A stretch of DNA of 64,000 nucleotides, taken from an uncultured bacterium. Lineage in GTDB: Bacteria > Bacteroidota > Bacteroidia > Chitinophagales > Chitinophagaceae. The stretch spans positions 102,304 through 166,303 of the forward strand of contig CAIXLY010000003.1 in assembly GCA_903920455.1 (NCBI GenBank). The letters run 5' to 3'. Positions 52,996 through 62,573 of this stretch are shown here, piece after piece. The notes beneath the pieces are model-generated. The model was not told the DNA's origin and ran no database searches. It saw only the letters and a list, made by a program, of their open reading frames with translations. Every line of letters starts with the position of its first letter. Positions within the stretch are counted from its first letter, which is position 1. Both the position numbers and the translations under genes were made by a program.

Positions 52996-54450
52996 TTATA
53001 ATTTAAGCCCTTGCCCTTTATAGAATTCAAGGACTTTCATCCTGAAAATATATTCGTACTGGGCAACTGCCTTATCAATCCTGGCTTTGGTGAGATTATT
53101 TTGATTGGCGAGCCACTCTATGGTTTGCATGACTCCAAGTTCATAACGTTTACTGGCCAATTCAAATGAGCGAATGGATGTCTCTAGTGCTTTCTCTCTG
53201 GCAAGGTAGGTCTGGAAAGCCCCGGAAGCACTATAATAAGCAGTGTAAATATCCTGTTTCAACTGAAGCTTGTCGCGATCAATAGATAACTGACTGCTTT
53301 TGATATCAACCCTAGCTCTCATCATATTGGCACGAGCTTGTCCACCATTAAAAATTGGCACATTCACTGTAAGTCCTACACCCTGCCCAAACTGATCCCT
53401 GAGTTGTTTTGAAAACCCATCCCAATACTCTGAGAAATTTCTTTTTTTATAAAGCACCTCGTAAGTAGGTGAATAAACAGGAACAAGTGAAGATCCCTGC
53501 TTGATATAAGATCCTGTTTCTTGTTCACCCGTAAAATTCACCCCACTTCCCTTGAGAAGAAATTGATTGAAATTGGTTGCAAGCTGTCCGAATGCAGATA
53601 TGGTCGGTTTCATTTGCGCCTCAGCCACTTTCAAGCCTTTTTCTGCAGCGAGTCTTCTCAAATCATTCACCCTAATTTGTGGCTGGGAAGTTAGCGCCAC
53701 TTGAAATACATCATCCGGGTATATCTCTAAGATGTTATCAACGGGGATTTTATCTACTGGTGGGATGACGAGCTCAAAGACCTGATCAGCGGGCAGGTTC
53801 AATACTGATTTAAGGGAAAGCTTATCAAGCTCTGCCTGAGATTTTGCTTGTACATAGGTTGCGCTGTCTCTTGCCACCGTTGCTTCCAGCTCAGCGGCAT
53901 TAAGCTCTGGAAGACTACCCGCATCAACAAGTTTTCTGGTGTTGCTTAGTTGTGCTTTTGTCTGGTCTAGTACCAGCAGACTAATACCAACCTGCTCATA
54001 ACTCAACAAGGCAAGAAGGTATTGCTGTGCGATATTTAAAGCGATATCATTCTTTGCCTTATCTACAGAAGCCCTATCGGCATCAAGAGCATATTTATTG
54101 GCAAGAACATTATTCCTAGCGCTATTAAAATTAAAGAGCAAGACGTTCGATTGCAAAGACATTTGTTGAAACATCGCTGAACGGCTGGTATATGCATTGG
54201 TTGTTCTGTCAAGGGTTCGTCCAAATGAAAAACCGTGTGTCAGGCCATAAGAAAGTGTTGGCCAGTACTGAAGAGAGGATTGTTGAAAATTGATTGAAGA
54301 TCGATCCGCTTGAATCTCTGCTTGTTTTACACTTACGTTGTTCTGCATGCCATATTCCACACAACGCCTCAGATCCCATTTGTTGTCCTGAGCATTAATA
54401 TTGAGCTGAAAAGCGAATAATAGCAGAAAAACAAATAGCCTAGAAATCAT
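52996..54450 (-). CDS. TolC-family outer-membrane efflux protein
   Basis: 484 residues with a signal peptide (cleavage near NINAQD) and two TolC-type halves of long coiled-coil helices plus barrel strands (TLSYGLTHGFSFGRTLDRTT; NVPIFNGGQARANMMRARVD). TolC proteins form trans-periplasmic exit ducts. It is the first gene of a pair with the adaptor at 51592-52977. No exact promoter box was found upstream. Confidence 0.92.
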   Translation of the reverse strand: MISRLFVFLLLFAFQLNINAQDNKWDLRRCVEYGMQNNVSVKQAEIQADRSSINFQQSSLQYWPTLSYGLTHGFSFGRTLDRTTNAYTSRSAMFQQMSLQSNVLLFNFNSARNNVLANKYALDADRASVDKAKNDIALNIAQQYLLALLSYEQVGISLLVLDQTKAQLSNTRKLVDAGSLPELNAAELEATVARDSATYVQAKSQAELDKLSLKSVLNLPADQVFELVIPPVDKIPVDNILEIYPDDVFQVALTSQPQIRVNDLRRLAAEKGLKVAEAQMKPTISAFGQLATNFNQFLLKGSGVNFTGEQETGSYIKQGSSLVPVYSPTYEVLYKKRNFSEYWDGFSKQLRDQFGQGVGLTVNVPIFNGGQARANMMRARVDIKSSQLSIDRDKLQLKQDIYTAYYSASGAFQTYLAREKALETSIRSFELASKRYELGVMQTIEWLANQNNLTKARIDKAVAQYEYIFRMKVLEFYKGQGLKL

Positions 54451-54789
54451 AGAAATAAATTATATATAATGAACTCAGGGGGTGCCCCAAATCATACCGC
54501 AAAGATTGCACTAAATGGGGGATTCACAAAATCGTTCATTTGACAACCAAAGTGTGGAAATAATTATTCGTCCTGCCTAAATGGTGATCTAGGTCATCAA
54601 TTTCTCTGCCAACCTGATAATTATCATACTGCGAATATTGGCAGGGCCTAAAATCGATCAATTAAAACAGCTCCGATAAATCAACTCAATACCCCTCCCC
54701 CAGGATGTACACTTTCCTAACCATTCCAAGGGTTTCCACATGCTGTTGAAAAGAAATCTGTACCTAGAAAATAAATCATTCTATCTTCA
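54451..54789. other. Intergenic region between the TolC gene and the riboswitch
   Basis: About 340 bases between the divergent TolC and btuB-like transcripts. No convincing coding frame, tRNA or exact TAnnTTTG box was seen. It should hold the promoters for both, including the one that reads into the riboswitch. Confidence 0.5.
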
Positions 54790-54975
54790 ACCTGCATCAC
54801 GGTTGAAAACTGCGTAATGCAGAATTCATTAAAAGGGAAGTCCGGTTTTATTCCGGCGCTATCCCCGTAGCTGTAAAAACCAACTCGCGTTCGCGAGACC
54901 ATTTCTTCCACAAGACCACTGTTCACACGGGAAGGTCAGAAATGGGGTTGAGCCAGAAGACCTGCCTGTTGCACT
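54790..54975 (+). promoter_or_regulatory. Cobalamin (B12) riboswitch
   Basis: Conserved blocks occur in the right order: AAAAGGGAAGTCCGG (54831-54845), TCCGGCGCTATCCCCG and GTAGCTGTAA, then GACCACTG, ACGGGAAGGTCAG, and the B12 box AGCCAGAAGACCTGCC (54951-54966). A stem CTGCAT/ATGCAG (54792-54797 / 54817-54822) precedes the core. It lies 104 bases upstream of a BtuB-like receptor gene. Adenosylcobalamin binding normally represses such genes; no intrinsic terminator was seen between it and the ATG, so control is probably translational. Confidence 0.92.
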
Positions 54976-55078
54976 ATTAATAATCACGAGCTTTCGGGAG
55001 AAAAGCCGGAGATGTTTAAACTGTGCATACAGCTTTTCATTTCTGTTCATATCCGAAGGTTCATAGTAAAATAAAACT

Positions 55079-57034
55079 ATGACCAAAACAATTGCACTCG
55101 CATGTTCACTCTTTGCTGCACAATTCTTGCACGGACAATCAGATTCCTCTAAAGGATTAGATGAAATTGTAGTCACAGCAAATCGCTTTCCGCAAAAACA
55201 GGTCAATACAGGAAAAGTAATGACGGTGATCACCAGAACCCAAATTGAGCAATCACCATTCAATACGCTTGGCGAATTACTTGGAAGACAAACAGGGGTT
55301 ACCATTGTTGGATCAGGCAATGCACCAGGAACAAATAACGACCTCTATATTCGAGGCTCAGGAACCGGACATGCATTAATACTGATTGATGGCAATCCGG
55401 CATATGATGTGTCAACGATTGCAGCAACATTCGATATTAATTTCGTTCCGATCGGGCAGATCGAAAGAATTGAAATTTTGAAAGGAGGTCAGTCTACTAT
55501 CTATGGATCTGATGCAGTTTCAGGAGTAATCAATATCATTACACGCAGTAATAAAAATAAAAAAATAGCCCCCTCCATTCACCTATCAAATGGTTCATTC
55601 GGCACAAACACGGTTGATGTAACAATTTCCGGAAAAACAGATTTGATGAAGTATAAGCTGCAATACTTGCGAACAAACTCTCAAGGGTTCTCATCAGCAA
55701 TGGATACCAACACAGTAAAGACATTTGACAAAGACGGATTCAGACAGGAATTTGCCCTTGCACAAGTGGGTTCAGTTACAGACAGCAAATGGGGCTGGAA
55801 GGCAGGTGCACAATGGAGTAAATACAACAATGATCTTGACCAATCTGGATTTGAAGATGCGAAAGATTATACTGTAGCAAACCAAAACCTTCAATTCACA
55901 GCAGGGCTATTGCGCAGAATAAAGTGGGGGACCATTCAAGCAAATATAAACTTGAATAACAGTACCCGAAATTACCTCGACGATTCTATTCACCTGAATG
56001 GATATGCAAAGTTCACCCAATTAGATTACACAGGACGATCAGCTTTTGCAGAAATCTTTACCACACTGAGGCTTGCAGAAGGTCTCCAGATGTTTGCAGG
56101 TGTTGACCAGCGCTGGCAAAATACAGACCAGTACTATATGTCAATCAGCGATTACGGAAAATACAGCACTGCCCTGGGCAGAGACACTGCAAACATTCGC
56201 CTGAGCAGCTTTACGACATCCATAGTATACAACAGCAAAAAAGGGTTCAACCTTGAATCTGGCATGCGGCTTAATTTGCACAGCCTGTATGGCAGTAACC
56301 TGACATACACCATAAACCCCTCTTATGTGTTGAACAACCGCATAAAGATTGCTTTCAACCTATCATCAGCCTTCAAAGCCCCAACCCTTTATCAACTGTA
56401 TGATGGTGCAATAGGTGCTAGAAACCTAAAACCAGAAACATCAGTTTCATCTGAACTCTCGCTGCAATTGCTGGGAATAAATAAAATATCAGGCAGAGCA
56501 ACATTGTTCAACAGAAACATCAAAAATGGCATTGACTATGATTACGAAAACAATAAATACTTTAACAACAACAAAGAAATATCAAGAGGTATTGAGCTTG
56601 AAACGGGATACTCAGAGAAGAAATGGAACGTTTCATTAAACTACACTTATTTGGTCGGCAATTTGTCCACTACGAAGTTTGTATATGATGAAAACGAGGG
56701 GACCTATGCAGCAAAAGGAGATACCAGCTTTTCCCACCTCTTCCGGATTCCAGCACATAGTCTAAATGGTACTTTTGGAGTTCAGGCAACGAAGAAAGTA
56801 TACCTTTCGATTGCTCAACGTTTTGCAGGCAAACGCTACGAAGGAATGTTAGATGCAGCACCAGTTAAACTAGACCCTTACCACGTAATAGATCTTTTCG
56901 CACAGTACTCAATTAATAAAACTATCAAATTATATACATCCTTGAAGAATGTTTTCAATGCAGATTATCAGGAAATACTTGGCTATACTGCTAGAGGAAG
57001 AAATTATGTCATCGGCGTTAGAATTGGGCAATAG
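55079..57034 (+). CDS. btuB: TonB-dependent corrinoid/vitamin B12 receptor, BtuB-like
   Basis: 651 residues with a signal peptide (cleavage near FLHGQS), a TonB-box-like LDEIVVTANRFPQK, a plug with GNAPGTNNDLYIRGSG and IEILKGGQSTIYGSDAVSGV, and a barrel ending in NYVIGVRIGQ. General TonB receptors look alike, but the cobalamin riboswitch directly upstream makes cobalamin or a corrinoid precursor the likely ligand. No BtuFCD genes are adjacent. Single-gene unit. Confidence 0.9.
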   Translation: MTKTIALACSLFAAQFLHGQSDSSKGLDEIVVTANRFPQKQVNTGKVMTVITRTQIEQSPFNTLGELLGRQTGVTIVGSGNAPGTNNDLYIRGSGTGHALILIDGNPAYDVSTIAATFDINFVPIGQIERIEILKGGQSTIYGSDAVSGVINIITRSNKNKKIAPSIHLSNGSFGTNTVDVTISGKTDLMKYKLQYLRTNSQGFSSAMDTNTVKTFDKDGFRQEFALAQVGSVTDSKWGWKAGAQWSKYNNDLDQSGFEDAKDYTVANQNLQFTAGLLRRIKWGTIQANINLNNSTRNYLDDSIHLNGYAKFTQLDYTGRSAFAEIFTTLRLAEGLQMFAGVDQRWQNTDQYYMSISDYGKYSTALGRDTANIRLSSFTTSIVYNSKKGFNLESGMRLNLHSLYGSNLTYTINPSYVLNNRIKIAFNLSSAFKAPTLYQLYDGAIGARNLKPETSVSSELSLQLLGINKISGRATLFNRNIKNGIDYDYENNKYFNNNKEISRGIELETGYSEKKWNVSLNYTYLVGNLSTTKFVYDENEGTYAAKGDTSFSHLFRIPAHSLNGTFGVQATKKVYLSIAQRFAGKRYEGMLDAAPVKLDPYHVIDLFAQYSINKTIKLYTSLKNVFNADYQEILGYTARGRNYVIGVRIGQ

Positions 57035-57135
57035 GATTAGGGTGTAGGTTATTCGTTATGTAAAATATATTGACTAATATTATGGAAGCTTACCTTTCCT
57101 CATTGAATCACATAACAAATAACATACACCGCTAG

Positions 57136-57708
57136 ATGACTATAGACGAGATAGTTACAGTATCCTTTACGCTTTTTGCGGTGATTGACATCATCGGATC
57201 TGTTCCCTTATTGCTGAGCTTGAAAGAGAAAATGGGCGGCATCCATGAGATGAAAGCCAGTCTTATTTCCGGCGCACTCATGATATTTTTTCTATTCGTT
57301 GGTGAAAAATTTCTTGGAGTCCTGGGTGTTGATGTGAAATCATTTGCAGTAGGTGGTTCAATCGTAATTTTTATTCTCGGACTTGAAATGGTGTTGGGCA
57401 TTGAATTTTTCAAAGGGGATGCCGACCCCAAATCTGGAACACTCGTGCCAATTGCTTTTCCTTTAATAGCAGGATCTGGAACACTTACCACCATCATCTC
57501 ACTCAGGGCTAACTACAGCGAGTGGCCAGTATTGATAGGCATCCTGATTAATGTCATCTTCGTGTATATCGTGCTCCACTCCCTGGATTTTATTGCAAAA
57601 ATTCTTGGCCCAGCGGGAATGACTGCAGTACGCAAATTTTTTGGAGTGGTATTGCTTGCCATTGCTGTCAAAATTTTTACCAGCAATGTAGGTGGGCTAA
57701 TAAAATAA
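57136..57708 (+). CDS. MarC family integral membrane protein
   Basis: 190 residues with six hydrophobic segments. The first half shows FAVIDIIGSVPLLLSLKEK, and the second half GTLVPIAFPLIAGSGTLTTI, both typical of MarC/UPF0056. MarC was once linked to multiple antibiotic resistance, but that link was withdrawn and the function is unknown. It is convergent with rmuC. Confidence 0.9.
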   Translation: MTIDEIVTVSFTLFAVIDIIGSVPLLLSLKEKMGGIHEMKASLISGALMIFFLFVGEKFLGVLGVDVKSFAVGGSIVIFILGLEMVLGIEFFKGDADPKSGTLVPIAFPLIAGSGTLTTIISLRANYSEWPVLIGILINVIFVYIVLHSLDFIAKILGPAGMTAVRKFFGVVLLAIAVKIFTSNVGGLIK

Positions 57709-57716
57709 ATCTTGCC

Positions 57717-57752
57717 AATTATTAGAACACCAGTTCGAGGTTCTTAATAATT
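57717..57752. terminator. Possible bidirectional terminator between marC and rmuC
   Basis: AATTATTAGAAC (57717-57728) pairs with GTTCTTAATAATT (57740-57752) with one bulged base, between two convergent stops. Flanks are AT-rich but lack a clean U tract. Confidence 0.4.
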
Positions 57753-57756
57753 AACA

Positions 57757-59106
57757 TTACTCTTTCTCATCATTTCCGAAGAGAGGAAACTGATTGATTT
57801 TATCAGCCAATGGATCTGAGTCAATGTTAATCCCCCGACCCTTTGCTTCCTGATCGATTTTGTTGGCTTCTTTTTCCAGCTCTTTGACGCTGATGAGCTT
57901 TGTTCTTTTCTCTTGGGGTGGATTGAGCTTGTCTGAACGCTCAAAGTTCATCATCTCTTCCAAAATTTCAACAGGAAGAGAAGACTCAGCCGCATAGCCA
58001 AGTTCTATGGCCTGCTTTGCAAAGAAGCTATCAACCTGAATTCTTCGTTTGGTCAAATGTGCAAATTTTCCAAGAATACGACATATGTTAGAGCGTTCTT
58101 CAGGAGTGAGCTCTTCTGCGAATTCATAATCCTCGATTTTTTTCAGAGAGAGCATAATGGGCTCTAGCGCATCAAGAGAAATGAGGTATACTGTAAAGTC
58201 CGCCATCGGAAACACGAAATGCTTGAGTGACTCCAATGTATTGGATGGAATGACGAAAAATATTTCACGTCGAACATCATCCTGACTGGCATACTTTTTT
58301 GCAGCCTCAGCTTGTGCCTTGATATACAAAGGGAAGTTATTGAGATCCTCACCACCCGGACTTTTAGCATCAAATACAATGTACTCTCCAGCAATCTTGA
58401 TGGTGTTATCTGGCGTACCCTTGAATGGCACCTGATCAACATACTCTATGGTATGCTTTCCACAAATGGCTTTAATGTGTTGTTGCGCTTGCAACTGATG
58501 ATCAGACCATGTAGCCTTTAACCTGTCAATACGCTCCTGTTCGCGATTTCTGATAAGCTCTTGCTCTCTTCGTCTTTCATCGGCTATACTTTCCTGAATA
58601 GCCTTCAAGGATGAAACTGCTTCTGCATGCTCTGTCTTCCTAAATTCTTCATTTTTATGAAGTCCCGCCAATTCCGTTTTTAGCTCCTGTATTTCTTTGG
58701 ATAACTGATTATACCTTTCGCTGATTTGTGACTTTTCGATCTGTACGTCATTCAATACCTGCTCTTTCTGTTTTCTGGCTTCTTGTTCACTAGCATACAA
58801 CTGCTTTACCTTTATACCGCCTTCCCTCAGGCTATCAATTTCAGTGGACTGCTGATTGATTTTGTTTTGCAGGACAGACTCAGCTATTTTCAACACCTCA
58901 ATATCCTTACGCATGTCAGATAGTTGACTCTCCTTGCTAGATGCCTGCAGCTTTAATTCACCGGTAGCTTGTTGCAACGCACCCAACTCACCTGCTGCAT
59001 CTGCAAGAAGCGACTGAACCTTACTCCAATTGAAAATACGCTCAAGGAAACCAATTCCCTTTAAGCGATTAAAAAGAGCATTCAGTGATTCAAGTTTAAT
59101 ATCCAT
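57757..59106 (-). CDS. rmuC: DNA recombination protein RmuC
   Basis: 449 residues. A long coiled coil (about 35-200) leads into the RmuC domain (about 210-400) with a nuclease-like core, VPFKGTPDNTIKIAGEYIVF followed by DAKSPGGED. RmuC limits recombination at inverted repeats and is thought to act on DNA ends. The usual N-terminal membrane anchor is not obvious here; instead the protein begins MDIKLESLNALFNRLKGIGF. The acidic/lysine-rich tail (about 410-449) is poorly conserved. Confidence 0.9.
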   Translation of the reverse strand: MDIKLESLNALFNRLKGIGFLERIFNWSKVQSLLADAAGELGALQQATGELKLQASSKESQLSDMRKDIEVLKIAESVLQNKINQQSTEIDSLREGGIKVKQLYASEQEARKQKEQVLNDVQIEKSQISERYNQLSKEIQELKTELAGLHKNEEFRKTEHAEAVSSLKAIQESIADERRREQELIRNREQERIDRLKATWSDHQLQAQQHIKAICGKHTIEYVDQVPFKGTPDNTIKIAGEYIVFDAKSPGGEDLNNFPLYIKAQAEAAKKYASQDDVRREIFFVIPSNTLESLKHFVFPMADFTVYLISLDALEPIMLSLKKIEDYEFAEELTPEERSNICRILGKFAHLTKRRIQVDSFFAKQAIELGYAAESSLPVEILEEMMNFERSDKLNPPQEKRTKLISVKELEKEANKIDQEAKGRGINIDSDPLADKINQFPLFGNDEKE

Positions 59107-59122
59107 AATTCAAGTTGTACAA

Positions 59123-59130
59123 CAAAGATA
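59123..59130 (-). promoter_or_regulatory. Promoter -7 box for rmuC
   Basis: TATCTTTG on the minus strand matches TAnnTTTG, 16 bases before the rmuC ATG. Confidence 0.5.
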
Positions 59131-59292
59131 ACCGGGCAGTTCGGATTCTATTGGAGGAGTTGGGTTATAAGGCAACTTTATTTTATCCACATCAGCCGCC
59201 TTCAAGCTTCAATCTCCTCCGGGCAAAAAGCATATTTTACGTATCTTGATTGCTTGATAGGCAAGCAACTAAAACCCCCTTAAATTTCTAAC

Positions 59293-60348
59293 ATGGGCAT
59301 CATCTTTGGGATTATATTTCACTTTATTGGAGGCATTGCATCTGGAAGTTTTTATATGCCCTTTAGTAAAGTAAAAGGATGGAAATGGGAAAGTTATTGG
59401 ATCACGGGCGGAATATTTTCTTGGCTTATCGTTCCACCATTGGCAGCTTGGTTGACCCTACCAGGTTTTAGTGAAATTATTGCATCAACCAATATATCAG
59501 TTTTGTTGTTTACCTATGCAATGGGGCTACTTTGGGGTATAGGTGGCCTCACTTACGGACTCGGTGTGAGATACCTTGGAATGTCACTCGGCAATTCTGT
59601 TGTTCTTGGATTCTGTTCCGCGTTTGGCGCCTTGATTCCCTCTTTGTATTACAACATCAATCCACAAGAAGGAAAAATAAGTTTCAATCAACTCTTAGCA
59701 ACAACAGGTGGACAGCTTGTTCTGCTGGGGGTGCTGATTTGCTTAGTAGGTATCTTCATTTCCGGCAGAGCTGGAATGATGAAAGAGAAAGAACTGACTG
59801 AAGACAAGAAAAAGGAAACTGTAAAAGAATTTAACCTGAATAAGGGCCTCTTGGTAGCCATCATCTCAGGCATACTTAGCGCCTGTTTTAATTTTGGCAT
59901 AGAGGCAGGCAAGCCGATGGCAGAAACTGCTGTTTCCATGAACCTAAACCCCCTATTTCAAAATAATGTAACCTATGTTGTGCTGCTATGGGGCGGACTT
60001 ACCACCAACCTTCTATGGTGTCTGATGCTCAATGCCAAGAATAAATCATTTGGAGATTATACAAACGCGAATACACCTTTATTTAAAAACTACCTTCTTT
60101 CTGCCCTTGCTGGAACTACTTGGTTCCTGCAATTTTTCTTCTACGGCATGGGCGAAAGCAAACTGGGAAATGGGGCAAGCTCCTGGATTCTGCATATGGC
60201 CTTCATTATTCTGGTATCCAACCTCTGGGGCATAGCCCTTAAAGAATGGAAAGGGACATCAAATAAAACCATTCGAACCATTACAATCGGGATTATAACA
60301 ATCATCGTTTCTGTTATCATCGTTGGTGTAGGAAATTCACTTAAGTAA
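59293..60348 (+). CDS. rhaT: L-rhamnose/proton symporter
   Basis: 351 residues, ten predicted transmembrane helices. The N-terminal GIASGSFYMPFSKVKGWKWE and the later FNFGIEAGKPMAE and FFYGMGESKLGNGASSWILH match the RhaT family. RhaT brings L-rhamnose across the inner membrane with a proton. It leads a four-gene rhamnose operon, 82 bases ahead of the aldolase gene. Confidence 0.93.
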   Translation: MGIIFGIIFHFIGGIASGSFYMPFSKVKGWKWESYWITGGIFSWLIVPPLAAWLTLPGFSEIIASTNISVLLFTYAMGLLWGIGGLTYGLGVRYLGMSLGNSVVLGFCSAFGALIPSLYYNINPQEGKISFNQLLATTGGQLVLLGVLICLVGIFISGRAGMMKEKELTEDKKKETVKEFNLNKGLLVAIISGILSACFNFGIEAGKPMAETAVSMNLNPLFQNNVTYVVLLWGGLTTNLLWCLMLNAKNKSFGDYTNANTPLFKNYLLSALAGTTWFLQFFFYGMGESKLGNGASSWILHMAFIILVSNLWGIALKEWKGTSNKTIRTITIGIITIIVSVIIVGVGNSLK

Positions 60349-60430
60349 CAGCTCCCGGGCTTTACCAATTCTATCAATATTGTTTTACTTTTACTCAACT
60401 TTTCAATAACCAATAATCGACAAGCTCGCA

Positions 60431-62536
60431 ATGAACTACAAACACGTTTCTTACCTCTGGAATGAATCTGAAGCAAAAAAAATCGAACATGATGAGGTAG
60501 CCCTCTTGATCTATAGATCAAATCTTTTAGGTGCCGATCTGAGATTAACTAATTATGGTGGTGGTAACACTTCATGCAAAGTGATCTCAAAAGACCCCTT
60601 GACCGGAACAGAGACAGAAGTGATGTGGATAAAAGGATCTGGTGGAGATCTTGGAACATTGAAGAAAAGTGGACTTGCCGCTTTATATGTGGATAGACTT
60701 CGAAGCCTTACCAATGTATACCGTGGCATCGCACACGAAGATGAAATGGTAGAGCTTTTTAACCATTGCATATTTGACTTAAGCTCTAAAGCGCCTTCCA
60801 TTGATACCCCACTGCATGGGTTTCTTCCGTTTAAACATATCGACCATCTCCACCCAGATGCTGCAATTGCCATTGCCGCTTCTAAAGACGGAGAAAAAAT
60901 TACAAAAGAACTTTTTAAGGGAACAATTGGTTGGGTAGGTTGGCAAAAACCTGGATTTGACTTAGGGCTTCAATTAAAAAACTGCCTAGACGAGAATCCT
61001 GGAATACGTGGAATCATGCTAGGCTCACATGGATTGTTCACCTGGGGTGATACCGCTTACGAGAGCTATATCAATACACTAGAAGTGATAGAGCAATGTG
61101 CCGAATATCTTGAATCCAATATTGCTAAAAAGTCTCCTGTCTTCGGCGGTGCCAAAATATCAGCTGAGTCACCAGAGAAAAGAAAAGAACAAGCTGCTAT
61201 CCTTGCACCTGTATTGCGCGGACTCTGTTCAACGCATACCCGCATGATTGGACATTTTACCGACGATGCGCGTGTATTGGAGTTCATCAATTCAAATGAC
61301 CTCAATCGTTTAGCTCCTCTGGGAACAAGTTGTCCTGATCATTTTCTTAGAACAAAAATTAGTCCACTTGTTTTACCACTTCAACCTCTTGAAGATCTCA
61401 ATGATGCCAACGCAGTAAAGGCGAAACTCGAAAATTCATTCTCTGCTTATCGAGAAATGTATGCCGAATATTATAACACATGCAAACATCCAAATAGTCC
61501 TGCTATCCGTAATGCCAACCCCGTTGTTCTTCTCTACCCAGGTATTGGCATGTTCACCTTTGCAAAAGACAAACAAACTGCAAGAGTTGCTTCCGAGTTC
61601 TACATCAATGCAATCAATGTGATGAAAGGTGCTGAAGCGATTTCAACATATACATCGCTGCCAAGGCAAGAAGCATTCAATATTGAGTATTGGCTACTTG
61701 AAGAAGCAAAACTTCAGCGCATGCCAAAACCAAAAGCACTAACAGGAAAAATTGCATTGGTTACCGGAAGTGCTGGTGGAATAGGAAAAGCCATTGCAAA
61801 GAAATTTGCTGAAGAAGGTGCATGTGTAATACTCAATGATAATGATGAAGGCAGGCTAGCGGCGGGCGCCATTGAATTTGAAGCCAAATTCAGCAAGGAT
61901 ACATTTACCACAGCTGTAATTGATGTTACTAAAAAAGATACCATAGATAAGGCTTTTGCTCATGCTGCGTTGTATTTTGGTGGAATAGATATTGTGGTTA
62001 ACAATGCGGGCATATCAATTTCAAAACCATTGGAAGAACATTCTGAACAGGACTGGGATCTGCTGTATGACATCCTTGTAAAAGGACAGTTCCTGATCAC
62101 ACAAGCAGGCGTCAAGACAATGAGAAAGCAAGGTGTCGGTGGAGATGTAATCAACATCGTGAGCAAGAATGCACTCGTAAGTGGACCAAACAACGCTGGA
62201 TATGGTTCTGCAAAAGCCGCACAACTTCATCTCAGCAGACTCAACGCAGCAGAGTTAGGGGGCGACAAAATAAGGGTCAATACCGTAAATCCTGATGCAG
62301 TCATAAGCGATAGCAAGATATGGGCAGGAGCTTGGGCAGAAGGTCGCGCAAAAGCATATGGCATTACTGTTGAAGAGCTGCCATCCTTCTATGCAAAACG
62401 AACATTACTCAATGAGATTATTCTTCCAGATGATATTGCCAATGCATGCTTTGCACTTACCGGGGGCTTGCTGAATAAATCAACTGGCAATGTAATCAAT
62501 GTTGATGGTGGAGTAGCTGCAGGATTTGTGAGATAA
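60431..62536 (+). CDS. Bifunctional rhamnulose-1-phosphate aldolase / short-chain dehydrogenase
   Basis: 701 residues, two fused enzymes. Residues 1 to about 420 form a class II aldolase (NYGGGNTSCKV near the N-terminus, then DTPLHGFLPFKHIDHLHPDA and GSHGLFTWG with metal-binding histidines). It cleaves rhamnulose-1-phosphate to dihydroxyacetone phosphate and L-lactaldehyde. From about 435 a short-chain dehydrogenase follows: LVTGSAGGIGKAIA, NNAGIS, and the catalytic region NIVSKNALVSGPNNAGYGSAK. It probably converts lactaldehyde to lactate. Bacillus YuxG (RhaEW) has the same fusion. Confidence 0.94.
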   Translation: MNYKHVSYLWNESEAKKIEHDEVALLIYRSNLLGADLRLTNYGGGNTSCKVISKDPLTGTETEVMWIKGSGGDLGTLKKSGLAALYVDRLRSLTNVYRGIAHEDEMVELFNHCIFDLSSKAPSIDTPLHGFLPFKHIDHLHPDAAIAIAASKDGEKITKELFKGTIGWVGWQKPGFDLGLQLKNCLDENPGIRGIMLGSHGLFTWGDTAYESYINTLEVIEQCAEYLESNIAKKSPVFGGAKISAESPEKRKEQAAILAPVLRGLCSTHTRMIGHFTDDARVLEFINSNDLNRLAPLGTSCPDHFLRTKISPLVLPLQPLEDLNDANAVKAKLENSFSAYREMYAEYYNTCKHPNSPAIRNANPVVLLYPGIGMFTFAKDKQTARVASEFYINAINVMKGAEAISTYTSLPRQEAFNIEYWLLEEAKLQRMPKPKALTGKIALVTGSAGGIGKAIAKKFAEEGACVILNDNDEGRLAAGAIEFEAKFSKDTFTTAVIDVTKKDTIDKAFAHAALYFGGIDIVVNNAGISISKPLEEHSEQDWDLLYDILVKGQFLITQAGVKTMRKQGVGGDVINIVSKNALVSGPNNAGYGSAKAAQLHLSRLNAAELGGDKIRVNTVNPDAVISDSKIWAGAWAEGRAKAYGITVEELPSFYAKRTLLNEIILPDDIANACFALTGGLLNKSTGNVINVDGGVAAGFVR

Positions 62537-62573
62537 TTTTTCCCCCTTACCCAAAAGCGATAATAAACTTCCA

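Noticed and set aside
54859-55320. A 153-residue minus-strand frame over the riboswitch and start of btuB
   Set aside because: The region is explained by the cobalamin riboswitch and the receptor signal peptide/plug on the plus strand.
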